Below are positions 9,004-16,580 of a DNA stretch of 64,000 nucleotides, one piece after another. A program made the position numbers and the translations under genes. This stretch comes from an uncultured Bacteroidales bacterium (GTDB lineage: Bacteria; Bacteroidota; Bacteroidia; Bacteroidales; F082). The stretch is taken from positions 62,001 through 126,000 of the forward strand of contig CAMYYD010000008.1 in assembly GCA_947303395.1 (NCBI GenBank), read 5' to 3'. Each line of letters opens with the position of its first letter. Within the stretch, counting starts at the first letter, position 1. The notes under the pieces are model-generated. The model was given only the letters and a program-made list of their open reading frames with translations. It was not told the DNA's origin and did not search any database.

Positions 9004-10629
9004 TTATTTCTTAACGAATTTCACGACAGCGCCGTTCATTCTCACGAAATAAACACCGCTCTCGAGGTCTGCCACGTTGATAGTGTTCTCGCCTTCAACG
9101 ACGTTGACAACCATCACCATGCGGCCTGTCATGTCGATAATCTGAGCCTGAGCGTCTTTTTCAGCAACGATGTTGATGTCGTCGTTTGCCGGGTTCGGAT
9201 AGAGGTTGAATGAAACAGCCTCGTTCTCCTCGACTGCCAACACTACATTTGTAACTCTCACATAGTCAATCTCCCATGATGATGCGGCTTCATCAGTACT
9301 GTTGTAAATGAATGCCACGCGGAAGTAGTCACCACTTGGTTCAAGAGTCTGGATGTAATATGTGATGTCAACCATTCCTGACTCAACCCATTCGTAGTTA
9401 CCTTCTGAGAATGCGAAAAATTCTGTAAGATCACACCATTGTACAGGATCTTCAGCAGGATTCATTCCATCCTCAAAATCAACAGCGATAAGAACGCGAA
9501 GCGGTTCGCCATTGAATTTCATAGCGGTTCTGAATTCCAAATTGACATTTTCAGTAATTTCGATATTAGAACTGATCAGCCAATCTTCGTTCGCATGAGC
9601 TGCGCCATCAGCATAACCGTTCATATAAGCGTAATTCACATCGTTATGTGTAGCCCAAATCCATTCCTGCTCACCGACTGTGTTATATGCGGTAAACTGG
9701 CCGAGGTCGCTGTCAAATCCTTCAAAGAACAACTCGTCAACTGTAGGAATTGTAACACCTGCTGTAGGATATGTGCCGTCGCCTTTGTAATCGATGTTGA
9801 TACCGCTGTTGGTATATGGGAAGATAGCGAAATGATATGTCATGCCGCTCTCCAGATTGTCAAATGTAACAGTCTGGACGCCATAGTTGACATTCTTTGC
9901 CATTGGGCCATTATCTACAGGAACGCCATCGGTTGGGATTGTGATGCTGCCTGTTGAGGCAAGGATCAGATATCTGTGTGGAAGCTGTGCGCCTGTTGCG
10001 TCAGTCCATGTCACGTTAACACTTGTACCATTGGCTGTTGCTGCGAAATGTGTAGGATAGTTGCTCGGTTCAGGATAGATTGTCGAGCCGCCGCCTGCTT
10101 TGTAGATGTAAACCAAGCCATTAACACTTGAAGTTGGCTTGTAGCATCCGAACAATGTGCTTGTTGTGTTGTAGCGCATGATGTTCTGCTCAACGCCGCC
10201 AATTGAAGTAGGAACGAAGCCGTCTTCCTCGGCATCGATAGTCCATTTGCCTTTCTCGTCGAGAGTTGTCTGTGTCTTGAGGTAGTTGCCACCGCCTGCT
10301 GCATACAGATAGCCGCCTTTCACTTCATCGAAGAATGTCCAATTGCCGCCTTCCATGCCGATTGTGATCTCAAAAGGATCTGTCTGGTTGTTAGGATCTG
10401 TTGCGACAACAGCTGTAATCTCGTCACCAGTGGCATAAACCTCAACGGCGTGACGGTTGTTTGACTTCTGATATGACATGGCATAGGCGCCATTTTCGTA
10501 GTAACCCACGAGGAGCACCTTGTCACCAGCGCTCAGTTCTGAAAGTGATGTCACCTTTGTGTAGGTGGTCTGAGCCATCATGCTCACGCCCATAAACACC
10601 ACTGCTAAGAATAGTAAAACTTTTTTCAT
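9004..10629 (-). CDS. T9SS-secreted protein with choice-of-anchor J domain
   Basis: A 541-residue exported protein: signal peptide (1-19, ending SMMAQ), a beta-trefoil-like module at about 20-175 (SELSAGDKVLLVG and the FGCYKP strand), a fibronectin III-like domain at about 185-290, a cleaved-adhesin/choice-of-anchor J jelly-roll at about 298-465 (FFEGFDSDLGQF; EDWLISSNIEI), and a T9SS type A sorting domain from FNLYPNPAND to KFVKK. The trefoil-like module also occurs in the 1655-residue adhesin, so the two share domain stock. It is 39 bases downstream of nfu in the same direction and may be read with mrp-nfu, though the functions are unrelated. Ligand unknown. Confidence 0.85.
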   Translation of the reverse strand: MKKVLLFLAVVFMGVSMMAQTTYTKVTSLSELSAGDKVLLVGYYENGAYAMSYQKSNNRHAVEVYATGDEITAVVATDPNNQTDPFEITIGMEGGNWTFFDEVKGGYLYAAGGGNYLKTQTTLDEKGKWTIDAEEDGFVPTSIGGVEQNIMRYNTTSTLFGCYKPTSSVNGLVYIYKAGGGSTIYPEPSNYPTHFAATANGTSVNVTWTDATGAQLPHRYLILASTGSITIPTDGVPVDNGPMAKNVNYGVQTVTFDNLESGMTYHFAIFPYTNSGINIDYKGDGTYPTAGVTIPTVDELFFEGFDSDLGQFTAYNTVGEQEWIWATHNDVNYAYMNGYADGAAHANEDWLISSNIEITENVNLEFRTAMKFNGEPLRVLIAVDFEDGMNPAEDPVQWCDLTEFFAFSEGNYEWVESGMVDITYYIQTLEPSGDYFRVAFIYNSTDEAASSWEIDYVRVTNVVLAVEENEAVSFNLYPNPANDDINIVAEKDAQAQIIDMTGRMVMVVNVVEGENTINVADLESGVYFVRMNGAVVKFVKK

Positions 10630-10668
10630 GTTGTTAAATTTAGTTATTAATCTGTTATCTGTTACAAT

Positions 10669-10908
10669 TCAATCGATTTTTTCCACTGCCTTAATCTCCG
10701 GAATCACGCTTTTCATCGTCTTCTCGATTCCGTTTTTCAGCGTCTGCGTGCTATGCGGACAATTGGCGCAATGACCGGTAAGCTTCACCCACACCGTCAT
10801 GTCGTCGTCCAAACGGATATACTCCAAACCACCGCCATCGGCCTTCAGATAAGGCTCAATCTGCGTCAAAACGTTCTTGACTTTCTTTTCTATCGCTTCT
10901 TTTTCCAT
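10669..10908 (-). CDS. NifU-like C-terminal domain protein, Fe-S cluster scaffold (Nfu)
   Basis: A 79-residue cytoplasmic protein made of one Nfu domain. These proteins bind a [4Fe-4S] cluster at the interface of a dimer through a CxxC pair and pass it to target enzymes. The pair is visible as CANC in KLTGHCANCPHST, with the usual GGGLEYIRLDD before it and TLKNGIE after it. The start codon lies two bases after the stop of mrp, so the two Fe-S carriers are almost certainly cotranscribed and may act in the same delivery path. It lacks the A-type or IscU-like N-terminal domain seen in longer NifU proteins. Confidence 0.9.
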   Translation of the reverse strand: MEKEAIEKKVKNVLTQIEPYLKADGGGLEYIRLDDDMTVWVKLTGHCANCPHSTQTLKNGIEKTMKSVIPEIKAVEKID

Positions 10909-10910
10909 GA

Positions 10911-11933
10911 CTATACCAATTCAATAACTTTTCTTGCCACTTTCTCGAATGCCGCCGTCACCGGACCGAAGTTGCCGAAGGTGTAAGGTGTTCCCTTATC
11001 GCCTGCACTTGCGATGTTTTCATCCATCGGGATGGCGCCGAGGAACGGGATGCCGAGTTCTTCAGCGAATTCTTTTCCGTGACCTTGTCCGAAGATGTAA
11101 TATTTCTTCTCAGGCATGTCGCTTGGAGTGAAATATGCCATATTTTCGACCAAACCGAGGATAGGGATGCTCACGCCCTTGTGTTTGAACATGTTAGCTG
11201 CACGGCGCACATCGGCGAACGCCACCTTCTGAGGGGTCGTCACGATGACAGAACCCGATACCTTGAAATTCTGTGCCAGACAGAGCTGGATGTCGCCTGT
11301 TCCCGGAGGCATGTCGACGACCAAAAAGTCGATCTCGCCCCAGTCGGTCTCGGTCATGAGCTGAGTCAGGGCACTCGTCGCCATAGGTCCACGCCAGATG
11401 AGCGGAGTCTCAGGATTCACCATCATGCCGATACTCATTAGCTTGATGCCGTATTTCTGCAGCGGCACCATGTATGTCTTGCCGTCCTTGTCGTAGCACT
11501 CCGGCTGCTCGCCTTCTGTTCCGAACATAATCGGCACCGACGGACCGTAGATATCCGCGTCGAGCATGCCGACTTTGAATCCCTGAACTGCCAATGCCAC
11601 CGCAAGATTCACAGCGACTGTCGACTTACCCACGCCGCCTTTGCCCGATGCCACCGCGATGATATGTTTCACCTTCGAAAGCATCGTCACCGGCGCTGTC
11701 GGGATGATGTCAACGTCAATATCTCCAAAATTATCATTTAAAATCTTCTTCGCATTCTCGATAACGAATTTGTTTTTCTCGTCATCGACATCGTCAAGAA
11801 CGAGTTTGAAACGAACCAGGTTCTCTCCAACTTCAACGTCCTTAACCATCTCTGCATCAACGATGTTACTTCCTTTCGGGAAATAAACCACGTCTTTCAA
11901 AACTTCTAAAACTCTCTGTTTCGATGGAATCAT
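10911..11933 (-). CDS. Mrp/NBP35-type ATPase, Fe-S cluster carrier
   Basis: A 340-residue cytoplasmic P-loop ATPase with an N-terminal MIP18/DUF59 domain (about 5-75) and a deviant Walker A SGKGGVGKST near residue 98, followed by DADIYGPSVP and the Walker B region VVDMPPGTGD. The family loads and delivers Fe-S clusters. The spot that in many Mrp proteins holds a CxxC cluster ligand reads ENMAYFTPSDMPEKKYYIF and has no cysteine, as I recall for other Bacteroidetes homologues. The nfu gene follows after two bases and could supply the missing cysteine pair; that is inference. The promoter is at 11963-11990. Confidence 0.93.
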   Translation of the reverse strand: MIPSKQRVLEVLKDVVYFPKGSNIVDAEMVKDVEVGENLVRFKLVLDDVDDEKNKFVIENAKKILNDNFGDIDVDIIPTAPVTMLSKVKHIIAVASGKGGVGKSTVAVNLAVALAVQGFKVGMLDADIYGPSVPIMFGTEGEQPECYDKDGKTYMVPLQKYGIKLMSIGMMVNPETPLIWRGPMATSALTQLMTETDWGEIDFLVVDMPPGTGDIQLCLAQNFKVSGSVIVTTPQKVAFADVRRAANMFKHKGVSIPILGLVENMAYFTPSDMPEKKYYIFGQGHGKEFAEELGIPFLGAIPMDENIASAGDKGTPYTFGNFGPVTAAFEKVARKVIELV

Positions 11934-11962
11934 TACTAAAATTTTTTGTTTAAATAAGACTA

Positions 11963-11990
11963 CAAAGATACATTATTTTTTAATATGCAA
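11963..11990 (-). promoter_or_regulatory. promoter of mrp-nfu
   Basis: TATCTTTG (11963-11970, minus strand) is a good -7 box, with TTG at 11988-11990 only 17 bases upstream. It overlaps the 3' end of the hydrolase gene. Confidence 0.6.
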
Positions 11991-12761
11991 TAAAAACTTT
12001 TCTGTTTCGCTCATAAATCCTTGTGGGTCATCAACATGAATCCAATGCCCCGATTCAGGCAATGTAACCAATTTATAATCAGTGAATTGTAACTTTATCT
12101 GTTCAACATCCCTCTCCAAGATGTAATCCGACTGTCCGCCACGGATAAACAAGGTCGGACCATTGTAAACGCCTTTGTCTTCAAGGCCTTTGCTGATTTC
12201 AGTGATGTTTTTGTAAATCGACTTGAGATATGGCTTCCAACGGAAACCGTGCTCGTGGCTGTACGACAGGTTTTTCAGCAAAAATAGCAAAACACGTTTC
12301 TCGAAGTTGTATTTCGCCAACTGTTCCTCCACGTCGGCGCGGCGTTTCACATGTTTCAGGTCGACTTTCCCCATCGCGTCGATGAATCCGAGATGCTCTA
12401 GCGGATGGTTGAATTTCAGCGGACTGATGTCGAGAACCTCCAGTCGCTCAACGAGTTGCGGGTTTTCAAATGCCAGCATCATGGCGATTTTGCCGCCCAT
12501 GCTGTGCCCGATGACGTAACATTTCTTAATATGTTCATACTCAAGCACTTTCTTCACATCGCGAGCCATCACCTTGTAGTTGAACGTCTCGTAGTGCGGC
12601 GACTGCCCATGATTTCGCATGTCGGGCACGATGACGTAAAACCCCAGCTCCGCAAAGCGTTTCCCGAAATAATCCCAGTTGTCGGAAAGACCAAGCACGC
12701 CGTGCAACACCACTATAGGCTTGTTCTTCGGATCGCCATATTTTCTATAAAAAAGCAGCAT
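11973..12761 (-). CDS. alpha/beta hydrolase (YbfF-like esterase)
   Basis: A 262-residue cytoplasmic hydrolase of the alpha/beta fold. The oxyanion region is VVLHGVLGLSDNW (about 17-29), the nucleophile elbow GHSMGGK has Ser near residue 88, and the catalytic His is in GHWIHVDDPQGF near the C-terminus; the acid is probably the Asp in RGGQSDYI. This matches the YbfF/acyl-ester hydrolase group, but the natural substrate is unknown. Its ATG shares a base with the stop of the upstream SIMPL gene (TGATG), so the pair is translationally coupled. Confidence 0.87.
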   Translation of the reverse strand: MLLFYRKYGDPKNKPIVVLHGVLGLSDNWDYFGKRFAELGFYVIVPDMRNHGQSPHYETFNYKVMARDVKKVLEYEHIKKCYVIGHSMGGKIAMMLAFENPQLVERLEVLDISPLKFNHPLEHLGFIDAMGKVDLKHVKRRADVEEQLAKYNFEKRVLLFLLKNLSYSHEHGFRWKPYLKSIYKNITEISKGLEDKGVYNGPTLFIRGGQSDYILERDVEQIKLQFTDYKLVTLPESGHWIHVDDPQGFMSETEKFLLHIKK

Positions 12762-13459
12762 CAGTCTTCGAGGAAATAAGTCACGTTGGTAACCACTCTC
12801 ACATGCTTGATGTTTGGAGTGTATTCGTCAACATTTTCGATGGTGAACAAGCCCTGATTTGCCGTTTTGATCTTGCCGAGTTTGCTGTCGGAGTCTTTAG
12901 CGAACTTTTCAGCGGCGGCGCGGGCGTTCTTTGTAGCCTCCTCGATCATCTGCGGCTTGATGCTGTTGAGCTCGGTGTATTCGTAGATGGTGTAGTTGCT
13001 GTATTCGCTCGAGTTGATGGCGACGCCTTTTTCAATCAGCTCACCCTGACGGGAAATCAGCTCCATAACGAGTTTCACTTTGTTTGATGTCACCACGATA
13101 TTGGCAGTCACGTTGTAACGCTGACGCCAATTGTTGTCATAATAATTTGCTGCGCGGTCGACCACATTTGGTGCTGTGACGCTAATTTCTTCGTCGCTTA
13201 ATCCGTTGTCTTTCAAGAATTTAACGACTTCATTAGCATTTTTACTGATTTTTGAATAAACGTCGGTAAGGTCATTACCCACCTCCTTGACGGCGATAGG
13301 CCAGGTCACCTTGTTGGCTTCGACATTCATCTCCGCGAGGCCTCTCACGTTGACGGTTCTCACATCGTGGTTCACTTTGCCCAAACCGAGCATCACACAA
13401 AATCCCATGATAATCAATCCGATCATCAATAGAAACGCTTCAAATTTGTAGTTTTTCAT
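12761..13459 (-). CDS. SIMPL domain (DUF541) membrane-anchored protein
   Basis: A 232-residue protein with an N-terminal signal anchor (about 8-27, LLMIGLIIMGFCVMLGLG) and one SIMPL/DUF541 domain. The domain begins VRTVNVRGLAEMNVEAN and includes a late ARAAAEKFAKDSDSKLG block typical of YggE-like proteins. It should sit in the periplasm attached to the inner membrane. YggE relatives are linked to oxidative stress, but the biochemical role is open. It is the first gene of a two-gene unit with the hydrolase. A 133-bp inverted repeat occupies the space upstream, with no clear promoter box seen. Confidence 0.82.
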   Translation of the reverse strand: MKNYKFEAFLLMIGLIIMGFCVMLGLGKVNHDVRTVNVRGLAEMNVEANKVTWPIAVKEVGNDLTDVYSKISKNANEVVKFLKDNGLSDEEISVTAPNVVDRAANYYDNNWRQRYNVTANIVVTSNKVKLVMELISRQGELIEKGVAINSSEYSNYTIYEYTELNSIKPQMIEEATKNARAAAEKFAKDSDSKLGKIKTANQGLFTIENVDEYTPNIKHVRVVTNVTYFLED

Positions 13460-13486
13460 ATTTATTAAATTTAATTTTTCTTTATC

Positions 13487-13619
13487 CTCTCGCAGATTTC
13501 GCTGATATCACAGATTTCTTCCATTCTTCCTCTGCGGGATTGCTCGCGTCGCGAGCTGCAGATTATCGCAGATCGGACTGTGATAGTATTTCTGCGGTAT
13601 CTGCGGTATCTGCGAGAGA
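13487..13619. repeat. 133-bp imperfect inverted repeat (MITE-like)
   Basis: The ends are CTCTCGCAGAT (13487) and ATCTGCGAGAG (13619), and the symmetry continues inward over about 28 bases with a few mismatches. The centre contains GCTCGCG / CGCGAGC (about 13551-13565). The right end touches the stop codon of dtd. Confidence 0.75.
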
Positions 13620-14069
13620 CTATTTTTCTTTGGTGTCAATTATTATCGTCACCGGGCCGTCGTTGATGAGTTCCACTTGCATGTCGGCACCGAACTCTCC
13701 GCATTCCACTTTGCGTCCCGAAACCTCAGCTAACCTCTTGAGAAACAATTCATAAAGTGGAATAGCGTGCTCAGGTCTCGCCGCGCGGATAAAACTCGGT
13801 CGGTTGCCTTTTTTCGTCATTGCATGAAGCGTAAACTGGCTCACCACGAGGAAATCGCCTTCCACTTGATTAACGTCGAGATTCATCGCATTATTGTCAT
13901 CGGCGAAAATTCTCAGCTTCGTCAGCTTCTGGCAAAGATATTCCACATCTTCCTGATTATCAGCGTCTTCGATGCCAAGAAGAATCATCATCCCCTTCCC
14001 TATCTGCGATTTCAAAACGCCGTCGATGGTGACGGAAGCGCGACTGACTCTTTGTGCTACTATTCTCAT
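13620..14069 (-). CDS. dtd: D-aminoacyl-tRNA deacylase
   Basis: A 149-residue cytoplasmic enzyme that hydrolyses D-amino acids (and glycine) wrongly charged onto tRNA. It begins MRIVAQRVSRASVTIDG, the usual DTD start, and has both active-site signatures: SQFTL (in VVSQFTLHAMTKKGNRPSF) and the C-terminal GPVT motif in NDGPVTIIID that forms the chiral proofreading site with the partner subunit. Length is normal. It is a single gene bounded on both sides by inverted repeats (13487-13619 and 14084-14163). Confidence 0.96.
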   Translation of the reverse strand: MRIVAQRVSRASVTIDGVLKSQIGKGMMILLGIEDADNQEDVEYLCQKLTKLRIFADDNNAMNLDVNQVEGDFLVVSQFTLHAMTKKGNRPSFIRAARPEHAIPLYELFLKRLAEVSGRKVECGEFGADMQVELINDGPVTIIIDTKEK

Positions 14070-14083
14070 ATTTTTCTTCTTTT

Positions 14084-14163
14084 AACACTAATTATCACAA
14101 ATTAACCATAAATCCTCATTAATATTTGATAATTCGTGGTTAATTGATGTTAATTCATGTTAT
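14084..14163. repeat. AT-rich inverted repeat upstream of dtd
   Basis: Arms AATTAACCA / TGGTTAATT (9 bp) with AT-rich flanks containing repeated TTAAT/ATTAA blocks. It lies between the divergent dtd and rbfA genes. Confidence 0.6.
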
Positions 14164-14250
14164 AATTGTCGTTTCCTTTTTCCAGATTTTTTATTTGCAA
14201 AATTATGAAAATAATATCAATAAATGGCAGTCCCGAATTAAAAATTTATG

Positions 14251-14258
14251 TAATTTTG
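14251..14258 (+). promoter_or_regulatory. promoter of rbfA-lolE, almost leaderless
   Basis: TAATTTTG ends eight bases before the ATG at 14266. A start site about 5-7 bases after the box would leave only a few untranslated bases. No TTG is seen at -33. Confidence 0.6.
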
Positions 14259-14265
14259 CGCCACT

Positions 14266-14607
14266 ATGGAAACAAAAAGACAACAGAAAATCTCGAAGCT
14301 GATTCAGAAGGAACTCAGCGAAATATTCCAGCGGGAAATCAAAACCCAGGGAAATATAATGATTACGGTGACTAAGGTCAACGTGACCAGCGACATGTCG
14401 TATGCCCGCGTCTACCTCAGCGTGTTCGGTCCTGACCGTGAGGCGAAGACAAGCGTAGTGAAAGAGGTCAACGCGATGACAAAAGTGCTCCGTGGCAAGC
14501 TCGGCGACCGCATCAGAATGCAAGTCAGGGTGATTCCGGAGCTGCAGTTTTTCGAGGACGACTCGCTGGATTATATTGAAAACATTGACAATCTGCTCAA
14601 ATCTTGA
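14266..14607 (+). CDS. rbfA: ribosome-binding factor A
   Basis: A 113-residue cytoplasmic KH-like protein that binds the 30S subunit and helps late 16S rRNA maturation. It shows the family start (KRQQKISKLIQKELSEIFQ), the central VTKVNVTSDMSYARVYLSVF and the C-terminal RIRMQVRVIPELQFFEDDSL. Length is normal. Its stop TGA overlaps the TTG start of the transporter gene by four bases, so the two are translationally coupled. The transcript probably begins within a few bases of the ATG. Confidence 0.95.
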   Translation: METKRQQKISKLIQKELSEIFQREIKTQGNIMITVTKVNVTSDMSYARVYLSVFGPDREAKTSVVKEVNAMTKVLRGKLGDRIRMQVRVIPELQFFEDDSLDYIENIDNLLKS

Positions 14608-15821
14608 AGCTGCCGTTATTCATAGCGCAACGTTATCTTCTCGCCAAGAAGAGCCACAACCTCATCAACATCGTGACATGGATTTCGATTGTGAGCGTGG
14701 GTGTCGCCGCCTTCGCCATGATTTTCGTGCTTTCGGTGTTCAACGGCTTCAACGTGGTCATCAGCGACTCGATTCACAAGATGACGGCCGATTTGCAGAT
14801 AACGTCCGTTAACGGTAAAACATTGAATGTCAACGATTTTCCTTTTGAAGAAATCAAAAAAATCAAGAACGTGGATTTGGTTTTGCCGACGATAACCGAG
14901 GACGCGCTTTTCCGTAATCAGGAGAAACAGCAGATCGGACAAATCAAAGGTGTGCCGGCGGAATTCTACACGGTTGAACGAATAGACAATTCCATAATAA
15001 AATCTGAGCGTTTCAGAAATAACAACGAAGTCGGTTATGGAACTCCCGGCATTGGGATGGCATATTTTTTAGGCATCAACCCTAACAATCCGTTCTCGAT
15101 GATTCAGGTTTATGTTCCACGTCGCGGAAACGCATCTTCGTTTAACCTCGAAAACAGCTTCAACACTGGACAACTGTTTGTAAATCAGACTTTTGAGACC
15201 AACCAAGACATCGACGAGACGATGATTCTCGCACCACACGAATGGCTATCAGAACTTGTTGGTTATCAAGGGCTTGCCTCTGACGTTGAGATTTTTGTAG
15301 ACCAATCATCCAACGTCAACAAGATAAAAAAGGAAATCAAAAAAATCGTCGGCCCGGATTTCAACGTCCACGACCAATACGAGCAGCAGTCGACGCTTTA
15401 CAAGATGATGAAATCGGAGAAACTCGCTGTGTATCTGATACTTGTGTTCATTTTGGTGATGGCGACGTTCAACGTCATCGGGTCGCTGAGCATGCTCATC
15501 ATCGAGAAGAAGAAAGACACCGCCACGCTTCGTGCCATGGGAGGCGATAACTCATTGATTCGCAGCATCTTCCTAAACGAAGGAACGATTATTTCCATAG
15601 TCGGCGGCATTCTCGGCCTGATTCTTGGCATCATCGCGGTGCTGCTCCAGCAATATGTCGGCATCATCCGCCTCGGTGACGGCACCGGCAGCTACATCGT
15701 TGAGTATTATCCCGTTGCGCTGCAAATGCAGGACGTTCTCATCGTCCTCGCCACGATAACGGTTATAGGTGGCATTGCAGCGTATACGACGGTGAGAATT
15801 TCAATGAAGAACCTTAACTAA
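14604..15821 (+). CDS. ABC transporter permease, LolC/LolE type
   Basis: A 405-residue inner-membrane protein of the FtsX/MacB permease family. The start KLPLFIAQRYLLAKKSHNLI and first membrane helix (about 20-45) are typical of LolC/LolE, which extract lipoproteins from the inner membrane. A large periplasmic domain (about 46-265) is followed by three helices at about 270-300, 322-352 and 372-395. The start codon is TTG, overlapping the rbfA stop (TTGA). No ATPase gene (LolD) is next to it, as often happens in Bacteroidetes. The last 21 bases overlap the convergent rsmA gene. Confidence 0.87.
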   Translation: MKLPLFIAQRYLLAKKSHNLINIVTWISIVSVGVAAFAMIFVLSVFNGFNVVISDSIHKMTADLQITSVNGKTLNVNDFPFEEIKKIKNVDLVLPTITEDALFRNQEKQQIGQIKGVPAEFYTVERIDNSIIKSERFRNNNEVGYGTPGIGMAYFLGINPNNPFSMIQVYVPRRGNASSFNLENSFNTGQLFVNQTFETNQDIDETMILAPHEWLSELVGYQGLASDVEIFVDQSSNVNKIKKEIKKIVGPDFNVHDQYEQQSTLYKMMKSEKLAVYLILVFILVMATFNVIGSLSMLIIEKKKDTATLRAMGGDNSLIRSIFLNEGTIISIVGGILGLILGIIAVLLQQYVGIIRLGDGTGSYIVEYYPVALQMQDVLIVLATITVIGGIAAYTTVRISMKNLN

Positions 15822-16580
15822 TTCTACAAACTCCGCTACTGACAACTGCTCAGGCCTCTTATTAAAAATTTCATTATCAATGATTTCTGCCGGAATCATC
15901 GAGCGAAGGGAGTTGCGCAAGGTCTTGCGACGCTGGTTGAAGGCCTGTTTCACGACGGCGACAAACATCTTTTCGTCGCAGTCCAACTCCTTCACATTGT
16001 TGCGTTTAAGACGAATTACTGCCGACTTCACCTTTGGTGGCGGGTTGAAGACGTTCTCGTGGACTGTGAACAGATATTCGATGTCGTACCATGCCTGCAA
16101 TAGCACGCTCAGGATGCCGTAGGTTTTGCTTCCCGGACCTGCCGCGATGCGCTCGGCGACTTCTTTTTGTATCATTCCGACGCATTCGGAGACGTTGTTG
16201 CGGTATTTCAGGATTTGGAAAAAGATTTGCGAACTGATGTTGTAAGGGAAATTGCCAATGACGGCCGTGTCGCCACCAGTCATGTCATATTTCAAAAAGT
16301 CCCCAAGCACCAAATGTCCATCCAGTTCAGGAAATTTCTTTTTCAGAAACTCCACCGACTCCTTGTCGATTTCCACCACTTGCAGTTTTTCCAACTGATT
16401 TTCAATGAGATACTGGGTCAGAACACCCATTCCGGCGCCGACTTCAATCACCACGTCGTGGTCGGTCGACAAGGCGTTGACGATGTTTCGGGCGATGTTC
16501 AAATCGACTAAGAAGTGCTGTCCGAGGGCTTTTTTCGGCCTTACAAAATCGTTATTCGAGTAGTTTTCCATAATCATCAT
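15801..16580 (-). CDS. rsmA: 16S rRNA (adenine1518-N6/adenine1519-N6)-dimethyltransferase
   Basis: A 259-residue cytoplasmic enzyme (KsgA) that dimethylates two adjacent adenines near the 3' end of 16S rRNA during 30S maturation. The start region has KKALGQHFLVD, the SAM loop is EVGAGMGVLTQYL, and the catalytic motif IV reads NFPYNIS (the common form is NLPY). The ATG at 16580 overlaps the stop of the upstream TPR gene (ATGA), which supports this start over the internal ATG at 16571. It ends the serS operon and overlaps the convergent lolE end by 21 bases. Confidence 0.95.
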   Translation of the reverse strand: MMIMENYSNNDFVRPKKALGQHFLVDLNIARNIVNALSTDHDVVIEVGAGMGVLTQYLIENQLEKLQVVEIDKESVEFLKKKFPELDGHLVLGDFLKYDMTGGDTAVIGNFPYNISSQIFFQILKYRNNVSECVGMIQKEVAERIAAGPGSKTYGILSVLLQAWYDIEYLFTVHENVFNPPPKVKSAVIRLKRNNVKELDCDEKMFVAVVKQAFNQRRKTLRNSLRSMIPAEIIDNEIFNKRPEQLSVAEFVELVKVLH

